NCBI RefSeq assembly: GCF_019422935.1
Contig: NZ_JAHZCJ010000004.1
Location: 1 to 64,000 of the forward strand
DNA from: Desulfovibrio sp.
Lineage (GTDB): Bacteria > Desulfobacterota > Desulfovibrionia > Desulfovibrionales > Desulfovibrionaceae
Direction: 5' to 3'
Length of the DNA: 64,000 nt
Part shown: positions 35,630-45,324 of the stretch, in pieces
How positions within the stretch are numbered: the first letter of the stretch is position 1
Layout: each line of letters opens with the position of its first letter
The notes under the pieces: model-generated
Told to the model about the DNA's origin: nothing
Databases searched by the model: none
The model's input: only the letters and a program-made list of their open reading frames with translations
Program-made: the position numbers and the translations under genes

Positions 35630-35888
35630 CAACCGCTGCTCTTCCCCTGCCACATACCTGCCTTACACCCCGCAACACATGTTTGCCCGCATGACTGCCG
35701 TGGGCGATCCCGCGAGGGTTTGCCCACGGCGGAATGAGATCAGCGCTGTCAAAATTGCCGCACCCCCAATTATTGGATATGCTTAACAATATAAACTTAC
35801 TAAAAAAATTTAATACTGGCCGGCAATTTGCATAAGCTATTGCAGGTTTGCCACACGCATAACCGCACTGCAAGCAAGCGAGGACAGT

Positions 35889-36482
35889 ATGACGCCGACA
35901 ATCTGGTTGCTGGGACTTTCCGGCAGTGGAAAAACCACCCTTGGTTCACTGCTGCGCCTGTATCTTGACGGGCAAGGCTTTGACGTTGAATTCATCGACG
36001 CCGACACCTTCTGCCGCAGCAACGGATTATCCGCCGCCACCCCTGAGGATCGCGTGCGCAATACCGATGCCCTGCGCGATTACGCGCTGAGCTTGCAGGC
36101 ACAGGGCAAAGTGTGCGTTGTCGCCGCCGCCACTCCATATGAGAGCATGCGGCAGAATAACCGGGCCTTGCTGCCCATGTACCGCGAGGTATGGGTGCGC
36201 TGCTCGCTGCAAACCCTGGTGCAGCGCGATGCCAAGGGCCTGTATGCCAAGGCGGAGCGCGGTGTCCTTTCGACACTGGATTCAGTTTTTGACGCTTTTG
36301 ACGACCCCCGTAGCCCCCACTGCATTATTGATACCGACAGGTATTCGCTGGTGGAATGCTATGAACAGCTGCGCGACCTCACGCTTGACGCCCTTACGCA
36401 AGACCGTGAATGGGCCGACACCGGACGCCGCATGCTGCCGCAGGCTTCGGGGCCGTTTATGAATGCCGCCATTGCCCTTTAA
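35889..36482 (+). CDS. APS-kinase-like protein (CysC family, divergent)
   Basis: This 197-residue P-loop kinase has GLSGSGKTT at 9-17, ATPYESMRQNN near 81 and RDAKGLYAKA near 115, the layout of adenylylsulfate kinases that make PAPS from APS. Several family residues differ: the DGDxxR motif reads DADTFC, and the region after KGLY is altered. It may phosphorylate APS or a related nucleotide or sugar. In a sulfate reducer APS is the central intermediate, so a true kinase here would divert it. GAGGACAG precedes the ATG. It is transcribed alone and closed by a terminator. Confidence 0.7.
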   Translation: MTPTIWLLGLSGSGKTTLGSLLRLYLDGQGFDVEFIDADTFCRSNGLSAATPEDRVRNTDALRDYALSLQAQGKVCVVAAATPYESMRQNNRALLPMYREVWVRCSLQTLVQRDAKGLYAKAERGVLSTLDSVFDAFDDPRSPHCIIDTDRYSLVECYEQLRDLTLDALTQDREWADTGRRMLPQASGPFMNAAIAL

Positions 36483-36522
36483 CGGGCGCACCTGACAACC
36501 TGCATAGACAGGTTCGGCGAAA

Positions 36523-36565
36523 GATGCCGCGCAGCACATGCCCAAGGCACGCGTTGCGCGGCATC
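36523..36565. terminator. Terminator between cysC-like gene and dgt
   Basis: GATGCCGCGCA pairs with TGCGCGGCATC over a 21-base loop, followed by CTTAATT. It lies between converging genes. Confidence 0.7.
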
Positions 36566-36604
36566 CTTAATTATCAATGGGCTTACGCTCTCGACTGCGG
36601 AGGC

Positions 36605-37948
36605 TCACCGCCCGGCAGTGCCGGAGAACTGCTGTGAAATGAACGCGGCGTAGTCGTCCGTCATGCCAGACACAAAATCCAGCACCCGCAGATAGGCCAT
36701 GTACAGGCTGTCTTCCCTGCTCGGCGCATTGGCCCCCATGAGCGTGAGGGCGCGTGTTTCCTGATAGCTCATGGCATTGCCCTTGGTGAAGTTGAAGCAG
36801 GCAGGAATGAACACGTCAAGTAACCGCCGGTAGAGCGTGTAGGTGCCAATTTCCAGCGCGGTCTTCTGCGGGTTGTTCATTATCTTGCTGTTAAAAACCC
36901 GCCCCGCCTCACGCATGAACCCCGCCACATCCTCGCGGGCGTGGTTCAGCAGGCAGCCCTCAAGCCGCCCTTCCATGATGGCTTCATAATTATCCATAAA
37001 CGTCTGCGTGATGGACGGGATCATGCGTCCCATGGCTGTGGTGCGCAGCATGCTGGTGCGTCTGCGGTCGGAATCCATGGAATCAAGGCGCGGATCGTCC
37101 AGACAATTCTCATCCAGCAGGGGCGTCATGGCGGCCTTAAAATCAGCATAGGTAATGATGCGCAGCTCGCGCGCGTCTTCCATGTCGATAATGCGGTAGC
37201 AGATGTCGTCCGCCGCTTCCAAAAGATACGAAAGCGGATGCCTGCGCCAGCCCGCGCCCTCCGCCAGCCCCATTGCGCCGAATATTTCGGCGAAAAGCCC
37301 GCGCTCCGCCGTATAAAAATTGAACTTGCTCTTGCCCACGCCCTGTGCTTCGTAGGCGGAACGCGGGTACTTCACCAGAGCTGCAATGACGGGGAATGTC
37401 AGGCGAAAGCCGCCCCTGTCCTTGTTGTTTTCAAGCGCGTTGATAACGCGGAAGCCTTGGGCGTTGCCGTCAAAAGCCGTAAAATCGGCCCACTCTGCGG
37501 GCAGCAGATTTTTGAAATACTGCTCTTTGTTGGCGGAATCCTTGAACCAGTCGCGGATGGCCTCCTCGCCCGCATGCCCAAAGGGCGGGTTGCCTATATC
37601 GTGCGCCAGGCAGGCGGCCTGAATGATCTGGCCCAGATGGTCCGGCGTGCAGCCCTCGGGCAGGTCGCCGCGCTGCCGCAAGGCATCACCCACGCCAAGG
37701 CCAAGGGAACGCCCCACGCAGCTCACCTCAAGCGAATGTGTAAGGCGATTGTGAATATGGTCGTTGCGCACCAGTGGGTGCACCTGGGTTTTTCTTGCCA
37801 GCCTGCGAAAGGAGCTGGAAAAGATGATCCGGTCATAATCCACCAGAAAGGGATTACGCACCGCGTCCAGCGTGTCGAGCTTCATGCCCGTGCCGGTTTT
37901 GCGGTTGGGGGCCAGCAGTTGCGTCCACTGCTCTTTGAATGTGCTCAT
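36605..37948 (-). CDS. dgt: Deoxyguanosinetriphosphate triphosphohydrolase
   Basis: This 447-residue HD-domain protein removes tripolyphosphate from dNTPs, which limits the dNTP pool. SSSFRRLARKTQV and NRLTHSLEV near residue 50 supply the first His. ACLAHDIGNPPFGHAGEEAI holds the HD metal pair, and SYLLEAADDICYRIIDMEDA a later Asp. These are standard dGTPase marks. The ATG at 37948 has GGAGGAGG upstream and replaces an open extension to 37993. It diverges from gmhA across 153 bases. Confidence 0.92.
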   Translation of the reverse strand: MSTFKEQWTQLLAPNRKTGTGMKLDTLDAVRNPFLVDYDRIIFSSSFRRLARKTQVHPLVRNDHIHNRLTHSLEVSCVGRSLGLGVGDALRQRGDLPEGCTPDHLGQIIQAACLAHDIGNPPFGHAGEEAIRDWFKDSANKEQYFKNLLPAEWADFTAFDGNAQGFRVINALENNKDRGGFRLTFPVIAALVKYPRSAYEAQGVGKSKFNFYTAERGLFAEIFGAMGLAEGAGWRRHPLSYLLEAADDICYRIIDMEDARELRIITYADFKAAMTPLLDENCLDDPRLDSMDSDRRRTSMLRTTAMGRMIPSITQTFMDNYEAIMEGRLEGCLLNHAREDVAGFMREAGRVFNSKIMNNPQKTALEIGTYTLYRRLLDVFIPACFNFTKGNAMSYQETRALTLMGANAPSREDSLYMAYLRVLDFVSGMTDDYAAFISQQFSGTAGR

Positions 37949-38101
37949 AATGCCTCCTCCCCTGCATGTACGGCATGCGCGCCGGTGCCGCAAGCGCGGG
38001 CGACGGATGCTTTTCTTTTGTTCCCGGCCTTGCTAGGCTTGCAAGACGTTTTAAAAACCGGTGCCCTACGGGGAAACCAAACCGTGCAGCAAGGCCAGAT
38101 C

Positions 38102-38674
38102 ATGACGAATTCGCTTTTTGATATGTCTCTCTCCGCCCATCTGGAGCTTTTTGGCGCGTTGCAGACCATGCGCCCCGCCGTGGAAGCGGCGGCAGAGCGG
38201 CTTGGGGCAGCCCTTGGGGCAGGCGGCAAGGTGCTTATTGCCGGCAACGGCGGCTCTGCGGCGGACGCCCAGCACTTTGCAGCAGAGCTTGTGGGGCGCT
38301 TTCAGTGCAACCGCAAGGCGCTGGCCTGCATCGCCCTGACCACGGACACGTCAAATCTCACAGCCATCGGCAACGACTACGGCTTCAACGATGTTTTCTC
38401 CCGTCAGGTTGAGGCCCTTGCCCGCTCCGGCGATGTTTTTGTGGGCATTTCCACCTCCGGCAATTCGCCCAACATTATCGCCGCCGTCAACGAGGCCCGC
38501 GCTCAGGGCATTGCCACCATCGCCCTGCTTGGCCGCGACGGCGGCAAGCTGGAATCCCTGGCCGACATGGCTGTTATTGTACCCCACGATGTCACGGCTC
38601 GCATTCAGGAGGCCCACATCTTCATTCTGCACCATTGGGCCGACGTGCTTGAACGCGCCGTGGCGCAAAAATAG
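38102..38674 (+). CDS. gmhA: Phosphoheptose isomerase
   Basis: This 190-residue SIS-domain protein converts sedoheptulose 7-phosphate to D-glycero-D-manno-heptose 7-phosphate, the first step of the heptose route to LPS inner core. GNGGSAADAQHFAAELVGRF near 51-70 is diagnostic, with TTDTSNLTAIGNDYGF and SGNSPNI. Length is typical. The ATG at 38102 is the first with homology. The long upstream frame is the shadow of dgt. The next gene begins 101 bases later without a visible terminator, so a shared transcript is possible. Confidence 0.93.
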   Translation: MTNSLFDMSLSAHLELFGALQTMRPAVEAAAERLGAALGAGGKVLIAGNGGSAADAQHFAAELVGRFQCNRKALACIALTTDTSNLTAIGNDYGFNDVFSRQVEALARSGDVFVGISTSGNSPNIIAAVNEARAQGIATIALLGRDGGKLESLADMAVIVPHDVTARIQEAHIFILHHWADVLERAVAQK

Positions 38675-38775
38675 GCCCGGCTGCGGATTTTGCACACGGC
38701 AGGATTATGCCAAGCCTTTCCGACCAGTCATCGCCAAGGCATGGGCCTTGGGCAAACGCCCCAACGAGGTTAATC

Positions 38776-40449
38776 ATGGATCAGCAGAACGTAGCCCAGT
38801 TCCTTGTTTCATGCCTCAGAACCGAGGGAGTTAAATACGTCTTCGGCATCCCCGGTGAGGAAAATATCAAATTTGTGCGGGCTGTGGCCGCCTCCGGCGA
38901 CATCCGCTTTATTCTTGCCCGGCACGAGCAGGGCGCATCCCTGATGGCCGATATTTATGGCCGCCTGACAGGCAAGGCGGGCGTGTGTACCGCCACGCTC
39001 GGCCCGGGAGCCATCAACCTGCTGCTGGGCGCGGCCGACGCGCAGACCAACTCAAGCCCCCTGGTGGCTATTTCCGCCCAGGTTGGACTGAAGCGCATCT
39101 ACAAGGAATCGCACCAGATTGTTGACCTTGTAGGCATGTTCAAGCCCGTTACCAAGTGGGCGGATACGGTGCTGACGCCCCAGGCCGTGCCAGAAATGGT
39201 ACGCAATGCCTTTCAGGTTGCGCAGGAGGAACGCCCCGGTGCGACCTACCTTGCCATTCCTGAAGACGTGGAAGCGGCCCCCATGCCCGAGGCCGTGCCC
39301 CTCAAGGCGGCACCCTGCGCCAAGGCCATTCCCTCGCCCGCTGCGGTGGCGGAGGCCGCAGCCCTGCTGCGCTGCGCGCGCAAGCCTGTCATCATGGCCG
39401 GGCACGGTGTGGCCCGCACAGGCAATGCCGCCGTGCTGGCCGCTTTTGCCGAACGCTACAAAATCCCCGTAGCGACCACGTTCATGGGCAAGGGCGTTAT
39501 CAGCGACCGCAGCCCCCAGTCGCTGGGCGTCATTGGCTTTATGCGGCACGACTACGAAAACTGCGCTTTCGACCAGGCAGACGTAATCCTTTCCATCGGC
39601 TACGAGTTGCAGGAATTCACGCCCATGCGCATCAATCCCCATTCAAACAAGCGCATCATCCATATCAACACATTCATGCCCGATGTGGACGCCCACTATA
39701 TTCCCGAGATCAGCATCATGGCCGATGTGGGCCTTGCTCTGGCCTCTCTGGCCAAGGAACTTGGGGCGGAACCTCTGCTTTCAGCAGGACGCGGGGCAAG
39801 AATCCGCGAACTGGTGGAGGCCGAGCTTGCCAAGGGCCGCCAGAGCGACGCATTTCCCCTCAAGCCGCAGCGCATTGTGAGTGATATCCGCGCCGCAATG
39901 GGCGATGAAGATATCGTGCTGGCCGACACCGGAGCCATAAAAATGTGGATGGCGCGTCTTTACCCCACGTATGCGCCCCTGACCTGCATTGTTTCCAACG
40001 GCCTTTCCACCATGGCCTTTTCCCTGCCCGGAGCCATCGGCGCGCATCTGGCTTGCCCCGAGCGCAAGGTGCTTGCCGTTATGGGCGATGGCAGCTTTTT
40101 GATGAATTCGCAGGAGATGGAAACCGCCGTGCGCGAAAACATTCCGCTCAAGATACTGATCTGGGTGGATGACAGCTACGGGCTTATCAAGTGGAAGATG
40201 GACATGGAATCCGGCTCGCACGACTGCGTGGACTTTGGCAATCCCGACTTTGTGACCTATGCCGAAAGCTTTGGAGCCAAGGGCTACCGCATTGAAAGCG
40301 CCGCCGAGCTTTTGCCCACCCTGCAAAAGGCTCTGGACGAACCCGGCGTGTCGCTGGTTGCCTGCCCTGTGGACTACAGCGAGAACATGGCGCTTATCAA
40401 CAGCTTGGGTGAGTTGACGCCTGCGCTTTGTGCGTTGGACGAGCTATAG
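38776..40449 (+). CDS. Acetolactate synthase (catabolic, AlsS-like)
   Basis: This 557-residue ThDP enzyme condenses two pyruvates to acetolactate. FGIPGEEN and RHEQGASLMADIYGR near the N-terminus carry the catalytic Glu, and GDGSFLMNSQEMETA is the ThDP-magnesium motif near residue 444. No separate regulatory subunit gene follows, which favours the stand-alone catabolic type over IlvB/IlvN, as does FGIPGEEN. GAGG precedes the ATG at 38776. A terminator closes the gene. A role in branched-chain synthesis cannot be excluded. Confidence 0.85.
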   Translation: MDQQNVAQFLVSCLRTEGVKYVFGIPGEENIKFVRAVAASGDIRFILARHEQGASLMADIYGRLTGKAGVCTATLGPGAINLLLGAADAQTNSSPLVAISAQVGLKRIYKESHQIVDLVGMFKPVTKWADTVLTPQAVPEMVRNAFQVAQEERPGATYLAIPEDVEAAPMPEAVPLKAAPCAKAIPSPAAVAEAAALLRCARKPVIMAGHGVARTGNAAVLAAFAERYKIPVATTFMGKGVISDRSPQSLGVIGFMRHDYENCAFDQADVILSIGYELQEFTPMRINPHSNKRIIHINTFMPDVDAHYIPEISIMADVGLALASLAKELGAEPLLSAGRGARIRELVEAELAKGRQSDAFPLKPQRIVSDIRAAMGDEDIVLADTGAIKMWMARLYPTYAPLTCIVSNGLSTMAFSLPGAIGAHLACPERKVLAVMGDGSFLMNSQEMETAVRENIPLKILIWVDDSYGLIKWKMDMESGSHDCVDFGNPDFVTYAESFGAKGYRIESAAELLPTLQKALDEPGVSLVACPVDYSENMALINSLGELTPALCALDEL

Positions 40450-40473
40450 CGGATTGATATTCTTTTAACCGAG

Positions 40474-40512
40474 CGGCTGCATTCTTTGCTGAATGCGGCC
40501 GTTTTGTTTTTT
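40474..40512 (+). terminator. Terminator of the acetolactate synthase gene
   Basis: CGGCTGCATTC-TTTGCT-GAATGCGGCCG is followed by TTTTG and a T-run. Confidence 0.85.
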
Positions 40513-40616
40513 GCGCGCCCTGGTTATTTTTTTCTGCCCTTTGGGCACGGGGGTTCGCCTTCCAGCGGAGTTTTGGACGCCTGCTCGGCGTGCGATTTCG
40601 CCTCCCCGGCGTGGGG

Positions 40617-40665
40617 CAAAGGGGGCCTGTTAGGGGCTGCGCCCCTCCTTGGCCCCCTCTGCACT
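40617..40665. repeat. Nested GC-rich palindrome
   Basis: AAGGGGGCC and GGCCCCCTC form an outer stem, and GGGGC-TGC-GCCCC an inner one. This suggests a REP-like element or a strong RNA structure. Confidence 0.6.
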
Positions 40666-41147
40666 CCCCCCGGAGCACCCCCTAAGAAACGTTTTCAATT
40701 TCCATCAGGTCACGAGGGCAACGCGTCTCCTGCTGCGGGAGCTTCCCTCACTCGCTTCGCTCACTCAGGTGATCTCCCTCCGCGCCGCGTTAATGCCAGA
40801 GGATGCTTTCACTTCGATCAATATCCGCTTCAGCCAACTAGCATGAATACTATTACTGGTTCAGGGGACGACCTTGTACCTTTTCGGTTGCTTCAGGATA
40901 TTTGTGCATCACAAACTTGAAGAAAATCAAATTCCAACACTAACATGCCCGACAGCTTCACTTCATCTACGAGATGCCAATTATCATTCAACCATAATCC
41001 GGCGGATATATTACGAGTTAGAAAAACCTGTTCGCTATCAGGAGATGGTCGTGGCGTCGCCTTCCTTAAACTCGCCGGAACGAAAGCGGAGGCGACGGCT
41101 GGTGTTGGGCGAATTTGCAAAATACGCGTTTTGCGGCCTGAAAAGGA

Positions 41148-41205
41148 AGCGCCGGGATTTTGAGTGCAGCGTACTCAAGTACGTGAGCATCAAAATCCCG
41201 GCGCT
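41148..41205. repeat. Compound hairpin with 16-bp perfect stem
   Basis: AGCGCCGGGATTTTGA pairs with TCAAAATCCCGGCGCT. The loop holds a smaller palindrome, GTACTCAAGTAC. Outside, CCTGAA/TTCAGG and GCAAAA/TTTTGC extend the structure. Confidence 0.8.
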
Positions 41206-41306
41206 GACGCATTCAGGGCGTAAAAGTCGGGTTTGCGTAAATACGCTCGACAGGCGCTCCCCCCGCCACCAAGCCCTACTCTGCCTTCCTGCCTTTCTTC
41301 CCTCTT

Positions 41307-42263
41307 CTACTCGCCAATGCCCTCGTACAGGGCAGACGACAAATACCGCTCGCCCGCATCAGGCAGAATGACCACAATGGTCTTGCCTTCAAATTCAGGC
41401 AAGTCCGCCAGCCGCGCGGCCGTCGCTGCCGCAGCGCCAGAAGAAATACCGGCAAGAATGCCTTCTTCACGCGCCAGCCTGCGGGCAAATTCAATGGCCT
41501 CATCGTTACCCACAGTCTCCACCCGGTCCAGCAAACTGACATCCAGCGTTTCAGGAATAAAACCAGCGCCAATGCCCTGAATCTTGTGCGGCCCCGGTTG
41601 CAGGGGCTTGCCAGCCAGATGCTGACTGATGACCGGGCTCGCCTCAGGTTCCACAGCCACGGAAACAATCTTCTTGCCCCGCACCTGCTTAAGATAGCGT
41701 GAAATGCCCGTTATGGTGCCGCCTGTGCCCACGCCCGCCACAATGGCGTTCACCTGTCCATCAGTGTCATTCCAGATTTCCGGGCCGGTGGTTGCTTCGT
41801 GTATGGCCGGATTGGCCGGATTCTTGAACTGCTGTGGCATAAAATACGCGCCGGGGTTGGCAGCCACCAGTTCTTCGGCCTTTCTTATGGCTCCGGGCAT
41901 GCCCTCCGCACCGGGTGTGAGCACCAGCTTGGCCCCAAGCATGGCCACCACGCGGCGGCGCTCAAGGCTCATGGTTTCGGGCATAGTGAGCGTAAGCTCA
42001 TAGCCCTTGGCAGCGGCCACATAGGCCAGGGCAATGCCCGTATTGCCGCTGGTGGGCTCCACAATGCCCACGCCGGGGCGCAACAGGCCACGGCTCTCCG
42101 CATCGGCAATCATGGCCGCGCCAATGCGGCATTTGACGGAATAGGAGGGATTGCGGCCTTCAATCTTGGCCAGCACAATGGCCTTGGAGCCGACCACGCG
42201 GTTAAGCCGCACCAGAGGAGTATTGCCGATAGAAAGAGGATTATTCTGATAAATTCTGGACAT
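41307..42263 (-). CDS. cysK: Cysteine synthase A
   Basis: This 318-residue O-acetylserine sulfhydrylase makes cysteine from O-acetylserine and sulfide. The PLP lysine is Lys44 in [26 protein letters not shown] binds substrate carboxylate, and [10 protein letters not shown] binds the phosphate of PLP. The residue after Lys44 is Cys, where most CysK proteins have Asp. AAGGAG precedes the ATG at 42263. The adjacent Rrf2 gene upstream on the same strand suggests regulation by sulfur or iron-sulfur status. Confidence 0.93.
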   Translation of the reverse strand: MSRIYQNNPLSIGNTPLVRLNRVVGSKAIVLAKIEGRNPSYSVKCRIGAAMIADAESRGLLRPGVGIVEPTSGNTGIALAYVAAAKGYELTLTMPETMSLERRRVVAMLGAKLVLTPGAEGMPGAIRKAEELVAANPGAYFMPQQFKNPANPAIHEATTGPEIWNDTDGQVNAIVAGVGTGGTITGISRYLKQVRGKKIVSVAVEPEASPVISQHLAGKPLQPGPHKIQGIGAGFIPETLDVSLLDRVETVGNDEAIEFARRLAREEGILAGISSGAAAATAARLADLPEFEGKTIVVILPDAGERYLSSALYEGIGE

Positions 42264-42463
42264 ATGCGTTCTCCTTGCCCGCCTTGGCGATGCTGTGTGC
42301 AATCCAGATTGTATGGTTCAGCCGTGTTGGGCGGGCATGACACATCTGGCCCGCATTAAATACATTAACTCGACTGACTAAGTGATAATAACAGAATTTC
42401 TGAAAGGCAAGGCCTCATGCAAAAATATTCCTGCTCACCTGGAAGAGCGCAGGTGAACTGGCG

Positions 42464-42901
42464 TCAAATGTTGAAATCTGGGATAGCGGCCGCCTGAGCG
42501 TCCACAAGATCCTGAAGCGTCGTGCCGCCGTACACGTTTTCCAATGCCTGCCGCGCCCGCTGCCACAAGGGCATGAACACGCAGTCCGGCCCCAGGGAAC
42601 ATTTGCGCACGGGGCTGTCTCCCTCGCAATCAAAAGGATGCACCGGGCCGTCCAGAAAGCGGATAACATCGAGCGCGGTGATCTGGCTGGCAGAGCGAGC
42701 CAGCATAAAGCCCCCAGCCTTGCCCCGACGGCTGTCCACAAAGCCGCCGCGCCTGAGCTGGTTGAGAATGTTCTCAAGAAAACGCGGAGGAATGGCCTGC
42801 GCCTCGGCAATCTCCTGAATGCGCGTGGGGCCGCTGCTGGTGCGCCTGGCAAGCTCAAACAGGGCGCGCAAACCGTACTGGCACTTGAGTGAAACGCTCA
42901 T
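42464..42901 (-). CDS. Rrf2-family transcriptional regulator
   Basis: This 145-residue winged-helix protein has the Rrf2 N-terminus (SLKCQYGLRALFELARR) and LGRVRGKAGGF-like RRGKAGGFMLAR. Three cysteines (92, 101, 107) follow in the position where IscR and NsrR bind an iron-sulfur cluster. It may thus sense cluster supply, nitric oxide or, like CymR, cysteine status. It lies 200 bases upstream of cysK on the same strand and 44 bases after the UPF0173 hydrolase. Control of cysK is a reasonable inference. Confidence 0.85.
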   Translation of the reverse strand: MSVSLKCQYGLRALFELARRTSSGPTRIQEIAEAQAIPPRFLENILNQLRRGGFVDSRRGKAGGFMLARSASQITALDVIRFLDGPVHPFDCEGDSPVRKCSLGPDCVFMPLWQRARQALENVYGGTTLQDLVDAQAAAIPDFNI

Positions 42902-42945
42902 GGGTAATCCTTGCGGAAAAAAGGCGGTGCAACCGCAGGAATAAA

Positions 42946-43632
42946 TCAGCCGAAGCTTACGGTTTCGCCGGGGGCCATTTCCACACAGCGGCAGGGCAGA
43001 TTCAGGTTTTCAAGCTCTGCCCTGAACTCGGCTGCGCTCTGCGCCAGCACCGGGAACGTTCCCCAATGCATGGGAACGGCAGCCTTGCAGCGCAGCAACT
43101 TGCAGGCCAGGGCCGCCTGACGCGCATCCATGGTAAACACGCCGCCCACGGGCAACAGGGCCACATCGATGCTGTAGAGCTGACCCCACAGCTCCATGCC
43201 GCTGAAGACACAGGTATCGCCCGCATGGTACACGGTGAGACCATCGGGCATACGCACAATATAGCCCGCCGGAGCGCCCGAATCGCTGGAATGGTAGGCC
43301 TGCGTCATGGTCATGCTCACGCCCTTGTGGGTCAGGGTGCCGCCCATGTTAAAGCCAATGCCGTTGAGAATCTGCTCTTGGGGCACACCTGCCTCGGCCA
43401 GTTTGCCCGCAGTGCCCACAATGGCCCCAAGCTGCGCGCCGGTGCGGCGGCACAGGGATACGGCATCCCCCACATGGTCGCCGTGGTCGTGAGTTACCAG
43501 CACAATATCCACATCACCTGCCGCGCTGGACGATACTCCTGCAGAAGGAGCAAAAAAAGGATCAATAATCACCTGCGCGTCAGGCGCACTGATTTTGAAT
43601 GCCGAGTGTCCAAACCAGGTTATGTCGCTCAT
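42946..43632 (-). CDS. UPF0173-type metal-dependent hydrolase (MBL fold)
   Basis: This 228-residue protein has WFGHSAF at the start, [11 protein letters not shown] (HxHxDH) near 48 and [10 protein letters not shown] near 138, with a late MHWGTFP. This matches the UPF0173 branch of metallo-beta-lactamase-fold hydrolases, whose substrate is unknown. It is cytosolic. GGAGGC precedes the ATG at 43632. The Rrf2 gene starts 44 bases after its stop, so they are likely cotranscribed. Confidence 0.88.
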   Translation of the reverse strand: MSDITWFGHSAFKISAPDAQVIIDPFFAPSAGVSSSAAGDVDIVLVTHDHGDHVGDAVSLCRRTGAQLGAIVGTAGKLAEAGVPQEQILNGIGFNMGGTLTHKGVSMTMTQAYHSSDSGAPAGYIVRMPDGLTVYHAGDTCVFSGMELWGQLYSIDVALLPVGGVFTMDARQAALACKLLRCKAAVPMHWGTFPVLAQSAAEFRAELENLNLPCRCVEMAPGETVSFG

Positions 43633-43736
43633 GCTGCCTCCAGCGTAAGACTTTAACAATTCAGAAAATACGTACCGATAGGGGACGGAAAACAGCAAAT
43701 GGAGGAGGAGCGGCGTGGTGCCGCCCTCTGCTTGCG

Positions 43737-44315
43737 CTATGCCTGACCTGTCCAGCGGCCAAGACTATGGGCAAGCCCCACCTGATCAAAGATACGGCCG
43801 CAGAACTGCTCCAGCAGTTCCTCCACGCCAGCAGGCCGCAGATAAAAACAGGGAGAAAACGGCATGATCACCGCGCCGGCCTCGCGCAGAGTCAACAGAT
43901 TGCGCAGATGTATGGCAGAGAGCGGGCTTTCGCGCGTGACCATCACCAGGGGCAAGCGCTCCTTCAGCGCCACATCCGCAGCACGGTGAACAAGGTTGCG
44001 CGTAGCACCGCTGGCGATGGCCCCAACTGTTCCCATGGAGCACGGCACTAGCAGCATGGCTGCTGGCTCGTTGCCGCGCCTCCACCACGAACCGCTGGCC
44101 GGGCCTGCGCCCAGGTCTTCCGCAGCGTATGTGGTGTGCGCCAGAGCCGTGAGCAGCGCGGCATCCGCGCCGCATTCCGCCCGCAGCACGGCCCGCGCGC
44201 CATCGGAGACCACGCAGTGGGTGCGCACATCGGGCATGGCTGCCAGTAGCCGCATGAGGCACAGGGCAAGGGGCATGCCGCTGGCCCCGCTCACCCCAAC
44301 AAGAATATCACGCAT
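43737..44315 (-). CDS. ubiX: UbiX-type flavin prenyltransferase
   Basis: This 192-residue flavoprotein has [13 protein letters not shown] at the N-terminus, [16 protein letters not shown] near 88 and [19 protein letters not shown] near 120. These are diagnostic of UbiX/Pad1, which makes prenylated FMN for UbiD decarboxylases. No ubiD is in the window, so the partner lies elsewhere. Possible clients are quinone synthesis or aromatic acid decarboxylation. GGAGAA precedes the ATG at 44315. Confidence 0.9.
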   Translation of the reverse strand: MRDILVGVSGASGMPLALCLMRLLAAMPDVRTHCVVSDGARAVLRAECGADAALLTALAHTTYAAEDLGAGPASGSWWRRGNEPAAMLLVPCSMGTVGAIASGATRNLVHRAADVALKERLPLVMVTRESPLSAIHLRNLLTLREAGAVIMPFSPCFYLRPAGVEELLEQFCGRIFDQVGLAHSLGRWTGQA

Positions 44316-44458
44316 GCATTCTCCGCATAAAATATCACAGAGCAATTGCCCCTCAGCCTGATTTTTAGCGCACATTGCGGCGGCGCGCAAACTCGCCAGA
44401 CTTGGCGCGCCCAGGGTTGGGGCCGGATGTCGTTAGCCCGTTGGTTCAGGCCCATACC

Positions 44459-44487
44459 TTGACAGCCGCCAGCACAAAGCATATCTG
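44459..44487 (+). promoter_or_regulatory. Promoter of tRNA-Arg
   Basis: TTGACA, 17 bases, TATCTG, ending 12 bases before the tRNA. Confidence 0.8.
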
Positions 44488-44499
44488 AAATGTTCTTAT

Positions 44500-44576
<77 letters not shown>

Positions 44577-44585
44577 TTGAAAGAT

Positions 44586-44622
44586 AAAAGGTTGGATGCA
44601 GAATACGCACCCAACCTTTTTT
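44586..44622 (+). terminator. Terminator of tRNA-Arg
   Basis: AAAAGGTTGG pairs with CCAACCTTTT, followed by TT. It can also serve the converging 206-residue gene. Confidence 0.85.
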
Positions 44623-44656
44623 CATTCTAGGAGCTGGTTCGCATGCGCAATTTTAT

Positions 44657-45277
44657 TCAACCATGCACGTAAGGCTTAATAAACTTTTCTATCTCCCGCA
44701 CCGCCGAATCCACCTTGGTTTGAATAGCGTCACCCTTGCGAGAATAAATAATCTGCCGTAATTCACGATATCTATTTCTCTCCTCAGCATCATGAAATCT
44801 GCCATCTTTTTGATTATAATCTTCAGTATATTCTTCAATACTGTCTCTCAGCATATAGCACACTTCTTCAATAGGCTGAAAAAATTCACGTAATTCTTTG
44901 CCAAGTATAATTTCAGATTCAAACAGCAGGAAATCCATCTCACTACTTGTTTTTATGATATATTCGAATCTGTCTTTCATCTCTCTATCTGAAGAGTAAC
45001 GAAGTTGTTCTCTTTCAGGAATAGGCTGACCATCCTCATTGTGCGTGAAGATGGAAATCTTACGGACAGATGACCTGCAATACTCAATATCTCGCCTGAT
45101 CTGATACACCTTGAGCATCAGCCGTTTGGCAACATCAAACTGAGAAGTGCCTTTGAGCTGCCTGTGCCACGTTCTCAGCCCTTGCCACGCGACCCCTACG
45201 CCGCACCCCGCAATTATGAGCGTCAGCCAATCCTTGGCGACAGATATATAGCCTAGCAATGACGGTTGAATATCCAT
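44657..45277 (-). CDS. Hypothetical protein with one membrane helix
   Basis: This 206-residue protein has one N-terminal hydrophobic segment (about 17-33, LTLIIAGCGVGVAWQGL), then a charged, helical body rich in Arg, Glu and Tyr. I recognise no family. AAAAGGATG provides the ribosome site for the ATG at 45277. It is more AT-rich than its neighbours and sits between the tRNA-Arg gene and the glycosyltransferase cluster, so it may have been acquired. It lies 47 bases after the preceding gene and could be the last gene of that unit. Confidence 0.6.
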   Translation of the reverse strand: MDIQPSLLGYISVAKDWLTLIIAGCGVGVAWQGLRTWHRQLKGTSQFDVAKRLMLKVYQIRRDIEYCRSSVRKISIFTHNEDGQPIPEREQLRYSSDREMKDRFEYIIKTSSEMDFLLFESEIILGKELREFFQPIEEVCYMLRDSIEEYTEDYNQKDGRFHDAEERNRYRELRQIIYSRKGDAIQTKVDSAVREIEKFIKPYVHG

Positions 45278-45324
45278 CCAATCATCCTTTTCTATTTGTC
45301 TGACCGCGCATTGCTTCCCTCCCC

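Larger units (their letters stand above)
40450..41306. other. Gene-poor, highly structured spacer
   Basis: After the terminator at 40474 come nested GC-rich palindromes (40617-40665), an AT-richer middle, and a long compound hairpin near 41110-41240. Frames of 70-165 codons exist but overlap on both strands and lack ribosome sites, so no gene is called. Confidence 0.5.

Noticed and set aside
36941..38101. Long extension upstream of gmhA
   Set aside because: Antisense to dgt. GmhA homology and normal length start at 38102.
40486..41371. Several overlapping frames of 65-165 codons
   Set aside because: They overlap in all frames, cross strong palindromes and lack ribosome sites.
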